Shown in pieces: positions 8,432 to 21,200 of a DNA stretch of 64,000 nt. Source of the DNA: Solimonas sp. K1W22B-7. Its GTDB lineage: Bacteria; Pseudomonadota; Gammaproteobacteria; Nevskiales; Nevskiaceae. The position numbers were made by a program, and so were the translations under genes. Within the stretch, counting starts at the first letter, position 1; every line of letters starts with the position of its first letter. Under the pieces are notes generated by a model. The model did not search any database. It was not told where the DNA came from and saw only the letters and a program-made list of their open reading frames with translations. The stretch lies in contig NZ_CP031704.1 of the NCBI RefSeq assembly GCF_003428335.1, positions 5,034,071 through 5,098,070 on the forward strand, in the 5' to 3' direction.

Positions 8432-9464
8432 GGCGCCGGCTCCGCGTAGCGGGCGTCGTCCAGGAAGGCCGTGTCACTCAACGATTCCAGGAAGGCGACG
8501 AGCGCCTGCTGCTGCGCCGCATCCAGTTTCAGGCCACCGCGCAGCGCCGGGTCCAGCGCCGCGGAATCGCGGATGCCGGCGGCGTAGTGCCGCAGCACCT
8601 GCTGCAAGGTATCGAAGCGGCCGTCATGCATGTAGGGACTGCTGACCCCGACGTTGCGCAAGGAGGGCACCTTGAAGCGGCCGCGGTCGGCGGCGCTGCC
8701 GCTGATGACCGCGCGGCCGGCGTCGGCGCTGTCGGTGTCCAGCCCGTTGCCGCGATAACTGAAGTCGGTGAACAGAGGCTCCCGGTGGCAGCTGGCGCAG
8801 CGCTCGCGGAACAAGGCCAGTCCCGCGTTCTCCTGCTCGGTCAGCGCGGGGCCACCGCGCAACGCGGCGTCGTAGCGCGAGTCGGCGGAGCGCAGCATAC
8901 CGATGAACTGGGTCAGCGCCAGCAGCACGCGGCGGCTGTCGATCTCGCCCGGGCCGAAGGCCGCTTCGAAACGACGGCGATAGCCCGCGTCGGCGCGCAG
9001 CTTGGCCAGCACGCCGTCCATGGTCTCGCCCATCTCGACCGGATTGGCCAATGGCGCCAGCGGCTGCAGCTCCAGGTTGCGGATCGCGCCGTCCCACATC
9101 AGCTCGGGCTGCCAGGCGAGGTTGAACAGCGCCGGGGCATTGCGCGTGCCGTTGGCGCCGTGCAGCCCGTGGCTGACGCGATGGTCCAGGTGCGCGAAGG
9201 CGGCGAACTGCTGGTGGCAGCTGGCGCAGGAGATGCTGCCGTCGCGCGACAGCCGCGGATCGTAGAACAGGCGCCGGCCCAGTTCGAAGCCCGAAGCGGT
9301 GACCGGGTTGCCGGTAAAGTCATAGCGCGGTGCCGGCCAGCCGGCCGGTACTTCGGCGCGCGGCGTCGGAAAGCTTTCGATGCGATCGCGCAGGCGCTGG
9401 CGCGCGTTGCCGTCGGCCGCGAACAGCAGCGCCAGCACCAGCGGCAGGACCAGGCCCAGCCATT

Positions 9465-9468
<4 letters not shown>
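8428..9468 (-). CDS. Di-heme cytochrome c peroxidase-like enzyme (MbnH/MauG family)
   Basis: A 346-residue exported protein with a signal peptide and two heme c attachment motifs, CASCH at 81-85 and CASCH at 224-228, plus family blocks GRRLFYDPRLS, NAPALFNLAW, MWDGAIRNLE, NPVEMG and KVPSLRNVGVSSPYMHDGRF. Members are bacterial CcpA/MauG-type di-heme proteins; the closest group by context is MbnH, which in methanotrophs oxidises a Trp of its partner MbnP to kynurenine. Its start overlaps the MbnP-like stop by 4 bases, the same pairing as in known MbnP/MbnH couples outside methanobactin operons. Whether it oxidises the MbnP-like partner here is inference. Confidence 0.88.
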
Positions 9469-11308
<1,840 letters not shown>

Positions 11309-11321
11309 CTAGGCCAGCTTT

Positions 11322-11339
11322 GTTATATGTCAAAAGAAT
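11322..11339 (-). promoter_or_regulatory. Candidate CysB-type operator upstream of cysB
   Basis: On the minus strand this reads ATTCTTTTGACATATAAC. It matches 11 of 18 positions of the element at 18054-18071 in the rhodanese/FadL promoter region, including ATTC, TT and TATAA at the same spacing. It lies about 105 bases upstream of the cysB start in an AT-rich patch of an otherwise GC-rich region. The regulator is inferred. Confidence 0.4.
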
Positions 11340-11397
11340 ATGGAGTTTTACTTATATGCCCTGCAAGACTATGTGACGGGTATCGCCGCCAGTGGCT

Positions 11398-12081
11398 TCA
11401 GCGGACCTGCTTGATGCAGCCGGCAAACAGCGCGCGCTGCACGCCAAAGGATTGCTCGTCATCGGCGGCCTGATAGATCGCCGTGGCGACGTCGCCCAGG
11501 TACTTCGCCGGCAGTGTCTTGCCGTAGATGCCCTGCAGATGCGCCAGCGTGTCCGCCTGCCCGGCACCGCCCAGCTTGCGCAGCTGCGCAATCGCCGGCA
11601 CGCCGGCGAGCTGGAAGCAGCGCAGGCCGACATCACCCAGCGGCGATTCGATGCCCTGCTGCGCCAGGCACCAGTCGAAGCGGCTGTGCGCCACGATGCC
11701 AGGGCTGCTGCTGGTCTTCCACAGCACGAACTCGCGGCCGCGCTGCTCCTGTTCGGCGCCTTCGGCAGCGCCGCGCAGCAGGCTGTCGCGCACGCGCTCG
11801 GGATCGGCCTTGGCGGAGCGCAGGGCCATCAGGCCGTAGTTGAAACGCAGGCTGTGGTCCAGGCATTGCCGCGCCGGGTTCTCCGCTTCGGCGACCAGCA
11901 TGAACAGCAGGGCCTCGCGCAGCTGCTCCGGCGTCGGCGGGGGCTCGGGCGGCGACGGCGGCCGGGGCACCCCCTCGGCAGCCGGAGCGGGCAGCGAAAT
12001 GTCCATGACGGCAGGCAGGCTCGGCGGCGCGAGACCCAGGGCGACGGCCAAGGCTGCGGTGAAAAGAGTGCTGCGCTTCAA
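11398..12081 (-). CDS. Uncharacterised secreted protein with four cysteines
   Basis: The start is a TTG at 12081 with AGGGAG six to seven bases upstream and a clear signal peptide (KRSTLFTAALAVALGLAPPSLPA); the frame stays open far upstream only as noise. The 227-residue product has a Pro-rich segment (residues 35-60), then a helical domain with four Cys residues in QCLDH, DWCLAQ, LRCFQL and AGCIKQ, which could form two disulfides in the periplasm. No family was recognised. It sits alone between cysB and an SDR gene, 71 bases after the latter. Confidence 0.65.
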   Translation of the reverse strand: MKRSTLFTAALAVALGLAPPSLPAVMDISLPAPAAEGVPRPPSPPEPPPTPEQLREALLFMLVAEAENPARQCLDHSLRFNYGLMALRSAKADPERVRDSLLRGAAEGAEQEQRGREFVLWKTSSSPGIVAHSRFDWCLAQQGIESPLGDVGLRCFQLAGVPAIAQLRKLGGAGQADTLAHLQGIYGKTLPAKYLGDVATAIYQAADDEQSFGVQRALFAGCIKQVR

Positions 12082-12152
12082 GTAGTGCTCCCTGTGGCCG
12101 GCAGGGAGTCCAGCACGGGCGCGGCCGCGCCGCAAGCCTGGGCGCCGCAAGT

Positions 12153-13091
12153 CTAGGGCCAGCGGCAGCCGCTGCAGTCCTGCGCCAGCGTCCACAGCCG
12201 CGCACCGAACGATGCATCCAGTGCCAGCGGATTGGGCGGCAGCAGCACGGGCGCGCCGGCCATCTGCAACCAGCCGCCGGGGCCGACCAGCGCGGCCGGC
12301 GGCAGTCCCTGGCCGCAGAGCGCCACCACCACCGAGTCTGCCGCCTGCTCCGGCTCCTGGCCGAAGCGCCGTTGCGTGTAGGCGAAGAAATCCGCCTTGA
12401 AGCCTTGAAGCCAGCTGTCGCTGGCCTGGCGGCGGCGGTTGGCGCCCAGTTGCGTGCGGCACACCCCCGGATGCGCGGCGAGGCTGGAGACACTGCTGCC
12501 GGCGGCGGCGAGGCGGCGCTGCAGTTCCACGGCAAAGGCCAGCGCCGCCAGCTTGCTCTGGCGGTAGGCATCGATCGGACGGTAGACGCGCTTCAGGAAG
12601 GGGTCGTCGAAGTCGATGCGGCCCTGGCTCTGCACCAGGCTGGTGATCGTCACCACGCGGCTGCTGCCGCCGCGTTCCAGCAGCGGCAGCAGCTGCAGCG
12701 TCAGCGCCTGCGGGCCGATCAGCGAAATCGCCAGGCTCAGCTCCCAGCCCTCCGAGGTCTGCATGCGCTGCGCCGGCGGATAGATGCCGGCGTTGTTCAG
12801 CAGCAGGTCCAGGCGCGGCCAGCGCCGTTCGCAGGCCGCGGCCAGCTCGCGCACGCTGGCGAGATCCGACAGGTCCACGCGCTGGAAGCCGACCTCGGCG
12901 CCGGCATGGCGCGCGCGCAGCGCGGCCGCGGCCTGTTCGCCTGCCTCGGCATTGATGTCGGCCAGCAGCACGCCGGCGCCCAGCGCCAGCAGGCGCGAGG
13001 CGCTGGCATGGCCCAGGCCGCCGGCGCCGCCGGTCACCAAGGCGGTGCGGCCGCGCAACAGCTCGGGGTCTCGGGGAATGGGCAGGGGCAT
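12153..13091 (-). CDS. Short-chain dehydrogenase/reductase (retinol dehydrogenase-like)
   Basis: The protein starting at 13091 (MPLPIPRDPELL) has 312 residues. It has the NAD(P)-binding TGGAGGLG motif, the LLLNNAGIYPP block, a catalytic Ser in TITSLVQ and a YRQSK catalytic Tyr/Lys pair, with the long C-terminal region usual for retinol-dehydrogenase or WW-oxidoreductase-like SDRs. These reduce or oxidise lipophilic alcohols and ketones; the substrate here is unknown. Twelve extra upstream residues are possible but lack family support. Its stop is 71 bases upstream of the next gene. Confidence 0.85.
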   Translation of the reverse strand: MPLPIPRDPELLRGRTALVTGGAGGLGHASASRLLALGAGVLLADINAEAGEQAAAALRARHAGAEVGFQRVDLSDLASVRELAAACERRWPRLDLLLNNAGIYPPAQRMQTSEGWELSLAISLIGPQALTLQLLPLLERGGSSRVVTITSLVQSQGRIDFDDPFLKRVYRPIDAYRQSKLAALAFAVELQRRLAAAGSSVSSLAAHPGVCRTQLGANRRRQASDSWLQGFKADFFAYTQRRFGQEPEQAADSVVVALCGQGLPPAALVGPGGWLQMAGAPVLLPPNPLALDASFGARLWTLAQDCSGCRWP

Positions 13092-13209
13092 GTCGCGGTC
13101 CGTGGAAGGGGATCGCGACAGTCTCACCGGCGAGAGGGCGCCTTACCTCGTCCGAAAGCGTGGCGCGAGACCCGCCCGGAGGTTCTTTCGATCCAGGTCA
13201 GAGCCAACC

Positions 13210-13235
13210 GTCATACCGGCGTAAGCCGGTATGAC
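13210..13235. repeat. REP-like palindrome downstream of the encapsulin operon
   Basis: GTCATACCGGC at 13210-13220 pairs perfectly with 13225-13235 around a GTAA loop. It lies 6 bases after the cysteine desulfurase stop codon on the minus strand. The CCGG-GTAA-CCGG core resembles dispersed REP-type elements, and there is no T tract, so it is more likely a repeat or mRNA-end hairpin than a classical terminator. Confidence 0.55.
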
Positions 13236-13241
13236 GATGCC

Positions 13242-15138
<1,897 letters not shown>

Positions 15139-15164
<26 letters not shown>

Positions 15165-16065
15165 GGAACTTGTTCACTTCCACCTCGTCCAGGATCGCCA
15201 CTGCGTCGTCGGTCAGCACCGCCAGCGAGCAGTACAGCGAGATCAGGTAGGAAGCGATGGCAAAGCGGTCGATGCCCATCAGTCGCACCGACAGCCCCGG
15301 GCTCTGCTCGCCCGGCAGGCCGGGCTGGAACAGGCCGACCACGCCCTGGCGCTTGTCACCCACGCGCAGCAGCAGGATCTTGGTCTTGCCGTCCGCCACC
15401 GGCACCTTGTCCGAAGGGATCAGCGGGATGCCGCGCCAGGTCAGGAACTGCGCGCCGAACAGGCTCACGGTCGGCGGCGGCACGCCGCGACGGGTGCACT
15501 CGCGGCCGAAGGCGGCGATCGCCAGCGGATGCGTCAGGAAGAAAGCCGGCTCCTTCCAGACCTTGGTCAGCAGTTCGTCCAGGTCGTCCGGCGTCGGCGC
15601 GCCGCTGAGCGGGAAGATGCGCTGGCTCTCCACGACATTGGCCAGCAGGCCGTAGTCCGGGTTGTTGATCAGCTCGTTTTCCTGGTGCTCCTTGATCGTC
15701 TCGATGGTCAGCCGCAGCTGTTCCTTGATCTGATCGTGCGGGCTGGAGTAGAGGTCGGAGACGCGCGTGTTGATGTTGAGCTTGGTGGTCTGCGCGTTGA
15801 GGAAATACTCGCGCGGATGCTCTTCGTAGTCGACGAAGGAATCGGGCAGCTCGCCGGATTCCTTGGCGGTGCAGGCGGTGCGGATGTCGGCCGGGTTGCG
15901 CACCTTGTTGACGCGGTAGATACCCGCTTCCACCGGCAGCCACTGCAGCAGGTGCACCAGCCAGCGCGGCGTGATGATCGAGTATTGCGCCGGCGTCTTG
16001 GTGGCATTGGCAAGTTGGCGCGCGCCACTCTCGCCCAGGGTCTGGGGGGGCGTTGTATCAGCCAT
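15139..16065 (-). CDS. Family 2A encapsulin shell protein (SrpI type)
   Basis: A 308-residue protein resembling SrpI, the shell of family 2A encapsulins, which has the HK97 phage-capsid fold and assembles into a closed icosahedral compartment. Matching stretches include LGESGARQLANATKT, YRVNKV, REYFLNAQTTKLNINTRVSDLY, DDLDELLTKVWKEP, FGAQFLTWRGIPLIPSDKVP and LMGIDRFAIASYLISLYCSLAVLTDDAVA. It is the first gene of a shell-cargo pair and follows the XRE, serine acetyltransferase and rhodanese genes on the same strand. This order is the known sulfur-metabolism encapsulin context. There is no cNMP domain inside the shell, which separates it from family 2B. Confidence 0.93.
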
Positions 16066-16136
16066 GGGGAATCACTCCTGCGGAAGGAAAAGCGAAAGCG
16101 GTATAAGCTTAGATTCGCCGGATATGAGGGCGCCTT

Positions 16137-16412
16137 CTACAGGCTATCGCCACCATTGAGCTGCGCTTCATAGACGCGCGGCGGTATGACCGCACGCTCG
16201 CTGTGCTCGATCAGCGCGGCGATCGGCGAGCCCAGCGCCAGCGCCAGCTTGCGGATCGTCGCCAGCGAGGGGCTGACCACGCCGCGCTCGATCTCGCCGA
16301 GGTAGCTGCGGTTGAGGTCGGCGGCCTCGGCCAGCCGCTCCTGCGACCAGGCCTGGCGCTTGCGCGCCGCGCGGATGACCTGGCCGAATTGTCTTTCCAG
16401 ATTGCTGCTCAT
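16137..16412 (-). CDS. Small XRE-family helix-turn-helix regulator
   Basis: A 91-residue protein starting at 16412, where ATGA overlaps the serine acetyltransferase stop and GGGAAG lies three bases upstream. The XRE helix-turn-helix covers residues 8-70 (IRAARKRQAWSQERLAEAADL, SYLGEIERG, PSLATIRKLALALG). The tail has ERAVIPPRVYEAQL. It sits inside the encapsulin operon, between cysE and the shell gene, and is likely a local regulator of shell and cargo expression. The ligand and the operator are unknown. Confidence 0.85.
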   Translation of the reverse strand: MSSNLERQFGQVIRAARKRQAWSQERLAEAADLNRSYLGEIERGVVSPSLATIRKLALALGSPIAALIEHSERAVIPPRVYEAQLNGGDSL

Positions 16413-17374
16413 GTGCTTCCCTTGATGTCGGTTGCTGCCGATTCCTGTTGCGAACGCGCCTGCGTGACCTGGCTGCCGGGGGGCACGCTGCGCGTCAGCC
16501 AGACGTTGCCGCCGATGCTGGAGCCGCGGCCGATGGTGATGCGGCCGAGGATGGTGGCGCCGGCGTAGATCACCACGTCGTCCTCCACCACCGGGTGGCG
16601 CGGCGCACCCTTCTGCAGGACGCCGTCCTCGCCGGTCTCGAAGCGCTTGGCGCCCAGCGTCACCGCCTGGTAGAGGCGCACGCGCTCGCCGATCACGGCG
16701 GTTTCGCCGATCACCACGCCGGTGCCGTGGTCGATGAAGAAGCTTTCGCCGATGCGCGCACCGGGATGGATGTCGATGCCGGTCTCGGAGTGGGCAATTT
16801 CGGCCAGGATGCGCGCCAGCAGCGGCACACCCAGGCCATAGAGCTGGTGCGCCAGGCGGTGATGGATGATCGCCAGGATGCCCGGGTAGCACAGCAGCAC
16901 CTCGTCGACGCTGCGCGCTGCCGGGTCGCCGCGATAGGCCGCCTCGACGTCGGAATCCAGCAGGCCGCGCAGCCGCGGCAGCCCCGCGGCGAACTCGCGC
17001 ACGACCGTCACGGCGCGCTGTTCGACGTCGGCGGTGCCGAGCTGCTCGTGGCGCGCGGTGTAGGTCAGCTCCAGGCGTACCTGCTCGAGCAGCGCATTGA
17101 GCGCCGCGTCCAGCGTATAGCCCACATAGAAGTCTTCGCTTTCCTGGCGCAGGTCGGCCGGGCCCAGGCGCATCGGGAACAGGGCGCCGCGCAGGCCGGC
17201 GGCGATCGCCTGCAGGGCCTCGCGCGAGGGGAATTCGCGGCCACCGAACTCGCGGTTGCGGTGCCTCGCCTCGCGCCAGCGGCTGCGCACCTGGTGCAGT
17301 TCGCCGACGATACGCTCCAGGTCCCAGTGCTGTGCGGCCGCCAGCGGCGCCACGACGACGTCATGGCGGCTCAT
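16409..17374 (-). CDS. Serine O-acetyltransferase (EpsC/CysE type)
   Basis: A 321-residue enzyme transferring acetyl from acetyl-CoA to serine, the first step of cysteine synthesis; its product gives rise to the CysB inducer N-acetylserine. The C-terminal half is a left-handed beta-helix with hexapeptide repeats (GIDIHPGARIGESFFIDHGTG, VVIGETAVIGERVRLYQ, VVEDDVVIYAGATILG, IGRGSSIGGNVWL), including the catalytic-loop histidines in IHPG and IDHG. The N-terminal half is helical, longer than in short CysE forms and typical of EpsC. It is encoded 75 bases after the rhodanese gene and overlaps the XRE gene by four bases, tying sulfur loading to cysteine supply. Confidence 0.9.
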   Translation of the reverse strand: MSRHDVVVAPLAAAQHWDLERIVGELHQVRSRWREARHRNREFGGREFPSREALQAIAAGLRGALFPMRLGPADLRQESEDFYVGYTLDAALNALLEQVRLELTYTARHEQLGTADVEQRAVTVVREFAAGLPRLRGLLDSDVEAAYRGDPAARSVDEVLLCYPGILAIIHHRLAHQLYGLGVPLLARILAEIAHSETGIDIHPGARIGESFFIDHGTGVVIGETAVIGERVRLYQAVTLGAKRFETGEDGVLQKGAPRHPVVEDDVVIYAGATILGRITIGRGSSIGGNVWLTRSVPPGSQVTQARSQQESAATDIKGST

Positions 17375-17449
17375 GCAGCCTCCGGCAGCGGGCCATGCCC
17401 GCGGTGCTTGTTCATCGCCCCCTCCTCCGTCCGACGACCGCGGCCACGC

Positions 17450-17956
17450 TCAGTCCTGGATCCAGGGCAGGCTGTGCGAACGCCAGCCGCCGCGGGCGCC
17501 GCGACGGTTGTGCTCGTCGATCTCGCCCTCGAAACCTTCGAGGATGTTGAACACGCTGCCGAAGCCGGCCTTGGTCGCCGCCTCCGCCGCCAGCACCGAG
17601 CGGCGGCCGCTGCGGCACAGCAGCAGCAGCACCGCGCCCTTCGGCGCCTTGGCCTCGAGCTCGCGCACGAAACGCGGATTGCGGATCAGCGAGGTGCCGG
17701 TGGCCCAGGCCACGTGCAGGCTGCCGGGTACGTGGCCGACGAACTTGCGCTCCTCGGCGGTGCGCACATCCACCAGCACGGCCAGGCCCGAGGAATACAG
17801 GCTCCAGGCCTCCACCGGTTCGATGCCGCCGGCGTAGGACAGGCCCAAGGCCTGTGCACGGGCGCGGGCATCGATCAGCGACGGATGCGACGGATCGCCG
17901 ACGACGACCGGCGGAACCGAGGCATTGGCGACCTGGGACTGGATGGCGGCGGACAT
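17450..17956 (-). CDS. Rhodanese-domain sulfurtransferase
   Basis: The start at 17956 is supported by GAGAGGT four bases upstream and gives 168 residues. It is a single rhodanese domain, with VDVRTAEERKFVGHVPGSLHV and the active-site loop CRSGRRS, Cys114 being the persulfide-forming residue. Rhodaneses move sulfane sulfur between carriers, for example from thiosulfate or from a desulfurase. It is the first gene of the encapsulin operon and is divergent from the FadL/YeeE operon, with a shared AT-rich control region. Transfer to or from the encapsulated desulfurase is inferred. Confidence 0.9.
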   Translation of the reverse strand: MSAAIQSQVANASVPPVVVGDPSHPSLIDARARAQALGLSYAGGIEPVEAWSLYSSGLAVLVDVRTAEERKFVGHVPGSLHVAWATGTSLIRNPRFVRELEAKAPKGAVLLLLCRSGRRSVLAAEAATKAGFGSVFNILEGFEGEIDEHNRRGARGGWRSHSLPWIQD

Positions 17957-18053
17957 GGTGACCTCTCTGGCGGTTGCGTCCATGATCGGACGACATGGCC
18001 AGCATCCTAGACGTCCCGGGCCCAATCTCTAACTAATATAAATTCAGGTCTAA

Positions 18054-18071
18054 ATTCCATTCCGTTATAAG
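18054..18071 (+). promoter_or_regulatory. Candidate CysB-type element in the divergent rhodanese/FadL promoter
   Basis: The sequence ATTCCATTCCGTTATAAG lies in an AT-rich patch (about 18029-18076) of the 277-base divergent region between the rhodanese gene (minus) and the FadL-like gene (plus). It shares ATTC, TT and TATAA at equal spacing with the element upstream of cysB. It could serve both operons. Its function is inferred, not demonstrated. Confidence 0.45.
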
Positions 18072-18233
18072 TAGGCGGATCAGGAATTTGGCGACGATCG
18101 CCCGGATTCCTGCCTATCGCCGCCATGCCTCCGGATGCCCGGCATATAAATACAATCCGATATTCTTTTACTTTGGGGTCGCCCCCGAATACCTTGCGCC
18201 TACAACTAATTGTTCAGGCCCGGGGTATTTGAA

Positions 18234-19778
18234 ATGTTTGGGGAATCCACTTCACGGCACCCGCGCTGGCGTCGTTTCGCCGCGCTCGCAGCACTGACGC
18301 TGCCTCTGCCGGCCATCGCCACCAACGGCTACTTCGCCCATGGCTACAGCGCCTCGCAGCGCGCCATGGGCGGTGCCGGCACCGCGCTGACCGAGGATGC
18401 GCTGATCTCCACGATCAACCCCGCCGGCCTGGTCTGGGTCGGCAACCGCGTCGACGTCAACATCAGCGTGTTCTCGCCGGTGCGCGACTACACCAGCTAC
18501 GCGCGTGGTGAGGACGCCAACATCGGCATCATCGCCATCGACCCGGCCACGGTGAAGAGCGACAACGACCTGTTCTACATCCCCGGCTTCGCCTACAGCC
18601 GCCGCATCGACGACTTCTCCAGCTGGGGTATCGCGGTCTACGGCAACGGTGGCATGAACACCGAGTACCAGGGCAACACGGCGCAGTTCGGGCAGGGCTT
18701 CGGCCTGGGCCCGCTGACCTTCGCCACCCAGTGCGGCGGCACCTTCGGCGGCGGCGCGCCGGTGGCCGGCGCGGCCGACCCGATCGGCTTCTGCGGCAAC
18801 GCCCGCGGCGCCGCCTCGGTCAACCTGATCCAGCTGTTCATCGTGCCGACCTATTCGTTCAAGATCGGCGAGCGCAGCTCGATCGGCATTTCGCCGCTGC
18901 TCGCCGGCCAGCGCTTCCGCGCCGACGGCCTGCAGGCCTTCGCGCCGTTCTCCAACGCGCCCGACAAGGTCACCGACAACGGCTACGACCGCTCCTACGG
19001 CTATGGTGGCCGCGTCGGCGTGCTGACCGGTGTGATCCCCGGCGTGGGCATCGGCGCGTCCTACCAGACGCGGGTGCGCATGACCGAGTTGAAGGACTAT
19101 GCCGGCCTGTTCGCCGAGGAAGGCGACTTCGACATTCCCTCGACCTGGAACGTCGGCCTGTCCTTCCATCCCAGCGAGAACCTGCGCCTGGCGGTGGACT
19201 ACCAGCGCATCAACTTCAGCGAAGTGGCCTCGGTCGGCAACCCGCTGGACCCCAACCGTTTCGTCAACGACTGCGCCCTGCCGCGCCTGCTCAACGGCAT
19301 CATCCCGATCGTCGGCAGCGACGCCCCCAGCAGCGCCTGCCTCGGCGCCGCCAACGGCCCCGGCTTCGGCTGGGAGGACGTGCAGGTCTACAAGTTCGGC
19401 GCGCAGTACAAGTTCGCCGCGTTCAAGTTCCGCGCCGGCTACAGCTTCGCTAGGAGCCAGCCGATCCCCGAGAACGAGGTGCTGTTCAACATCCTGGCGC
19501 CGGCCGTCGTGGAGAAGCACTTCACCGCGGGCCTGAGCTACCAGTATTCCAAGGCGGTCGGCTTCGACCTCGCCGCGATGTACGCGCCGGACAATCCGGT
19601 GCGCGGCAAGAACCCGTTGAGCAACGTCGAGGCGAACCTGGTCCAGATTCTCGCCGGCGGCGCCGCCGGCGGCAGCCCGGCGCTGGAAAATGCCTTCGAC
19701 GCCGACCCGCAGGATCAGGACATATCGATCGATATGCACCAGTGGGAGATCACGCTCGGCTTCAACTACCGCTTCTGA
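18234..19778 (+). CDS. FadL/OmpP1-family outer-membrane channel
   Basis: A 514-residue outer-membrane protein starting at 18234 with a signal peptide ending at PAIA. Its mature N-terminus, TNGYFAHGYSASQRAMGGAGTALTEDALISTINPAGL, gives the FadL/TodX signature (plug segment with the GGAG and NPAG turns). Many amphipathic strands follow and it ends in FNYRF, the usual C-terminal Phe of outer-membrane barrels. FadL proteins let hydrophobic small molecules cross the outer membrane. It opens a plus-strand operon with a secreted protein and a sulfur-transport pair, so its cargo may be a hydrophobic sulfur compound; that is inferred from neighbours only. Confidence 0.88.
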   Translation: MFGESTSRHPRWRRFAALAALTLPLPAIATNGYFAHGYSASQRAMGGAGTALTEDALISTINPAGLVWVGNRVDVNISVFSPVRDYTSYARGEDANIGIIAIDPATVKSDNDLFYIPGFAYSRRIDDFSSWGIAVYGNGGMNTEYQGNTAQFGQGFGLGPLTFATQCGGTFGGGAPVAGAADPIGFCGNARGAASVNLIQLFIVPTYSFKIGERSSIGISPLLAGQRFRADGLQAFAPFSNAPDKVTDNGYDRSYGYGGRVGVLTGVIPGVGIGASYQTRVRMTELKDYAGLFAEEGDFDIPSTWNVGLSFHPSENLRLAVDYQRINFSEVASVGNPLDPNRFVNDCALPRLLNGIIPIVGSDAPSSACLGAANGPGFGWEDVQVYKFGAQYKFAAFKFRAGYSFARSQPIPENEVLFNILAPAVVEKHFTAGLSYQYSKAVGFDLAAMYAPDNPVRGKNPLSNVEANLVQILAGGAAGGSPALENAFDADPQDQDISIDMHQWEITLGFNYRF

Positions 19779-19795
19779 AAACCCCGGTATCCCCA

Positions 19796-20743
19796 ATGAA
19801 CATCCTCCGTCATACCGCGCCGCGCCTGCTGCGCGACACGCTCGCCGTCCTCGCCGCCGCTGTGCTCGGCCTGGTGCTCAGCACCGGCAAGGCCTGGTCG
19901 GCCGAGCTGCTCAAGCCCTACGTGCTGGCCTACACCACCGCCGCCGCGCTCGAGGCCGAGGTGGCCGCGGTGAAAGGCAAGCTCGCCGCCGCCGGCTTCG
20001 AGGTGATCGGCGAATACGCCCCCTACCCCGGCGCCCACGTCGTCGCCGTGACCCATGCCGAACTGAAGGCCGCCGCCGCCAGGCCGGCGCTGTCGGCCTT
20101 CGGCGCCACGATCCACGTCGGCTTCACCACGGTCGACGGCAAGCTGCAGGTCAGCTACCTCAACCCGCGCTATCAGGCCGCCGCCTACCGCCTGTCCACC
20201 GACCTGGGCGGCGTCGCCCAGACCCTGGCCAAGACCCTGGGCAGCCAGCAAAGCTTCGGCGCCGACGAGGGCCGCACGGCCGAGCAGCTGCGCGACTTCC
20301 GCTACATGGTCGGCATGGAAACCTTCGAGGACACCTACGACCTCGGCAGCCACGCCAGCTACGAAGCCGCGGTGAAGGCCGTGGAAGCCAACCTGCAGAA
20401 GCAGGTCGGCGGCGCCGCCAAGGTCTACCGTCTCGACCTGCCGGGCCAGCGCACGCTGTTCGGCGTGTCGCGCGCCCAGGTCACCGACCCGCGCGCCAAC
20501 GACAAGCACATCCTGCAGGACACGGTGGACCAGAAGTTCAGCATCAAGACCACCGCCTACCTGCCCTACACCCTGCTGGTGGACGGCAAGCAGGTCAAGG
20601 CCCTGCACATGCGCTTCCGCATGGCGGTCTGGCATCCTGACCTGACGATGGTGACCTTCGGCAAGCTGATGAGCAGCCCCGGCGCCATCGAGGAACTGCT
20701 GGCCAAGGTCAGCGGTGGCAAGAAGGAAAGCTTCAGCTTCTAG
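19796..20743 (+). CDS. Uncharacterised secreted protein in the sulfur-transport operon
   Basis: A 315-residue protein with an N-terminal signal (membrane stretch LAVLAAAVLGLVLSTGKAW, cleavage near SA|E). The mature part has an alpha/beta look with segments GFEVIGEYAPYPGAHVVAVT and FGATIHVGFTTVDGKLQVSY, then a longer domain ending KKESFSF. It may be a repeat of a DUF302-like ferredoxin-like fold, but this was not certain enough to name. It lies 17 bases after the FadL-like gene and 25 bases before yeeE, in one operon. A periplasmic binding or handling role for the transported sulfur compound is plausible and untested. Confidence 0.75.
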   Translation: MNILRHTAPRLLRDTLAVLAAAVLGLVLSTGKAWSAELLKPYVLAYTTAAALEAEVAAVKGKLAAAGFEVIGEYAPYPGAHVVAVTHAELKAAAARPALSAFGATIHVGFTTVDGKLQVSYLNPRYQAAAYRLSTDLGGVAQTLAKTLGSQQSFGADEGRTAEQLRDFRYMVGMETFEDTYDLGSHASYEAAVKAVEANLQKQVGGAAKVYRLDLPGQRTLFGVSRAQVTDPRANDKHILQDTVDQKFSIKTTAYLPYTLLVDGKQVKALHMRFRMAVWHPDLTMVTFGKLMSSPGAIEELLAKVSGGKKESFSF

Positions 20744-20768
20744 GGAAGCGAAGGAAGCGGAGGATCAC

Positions 20769-21196
<428 letters not shown>

Positions 21197-21200
<4 letters not shown>

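Noticed and set aside
11398-12462. 354-codon extension of the secreted protein at 11398-12081
   Set aside because: The upstream part overlaps the SDR gene and is noise; the TTG at 12081 has a strong ribosome site and signal peptide.
19796-20743. Firm DUF302 assignment
   Set aside because: The segment pattern is suggestive, but no diagnostic DUF302 motif could be confirmed by eye.
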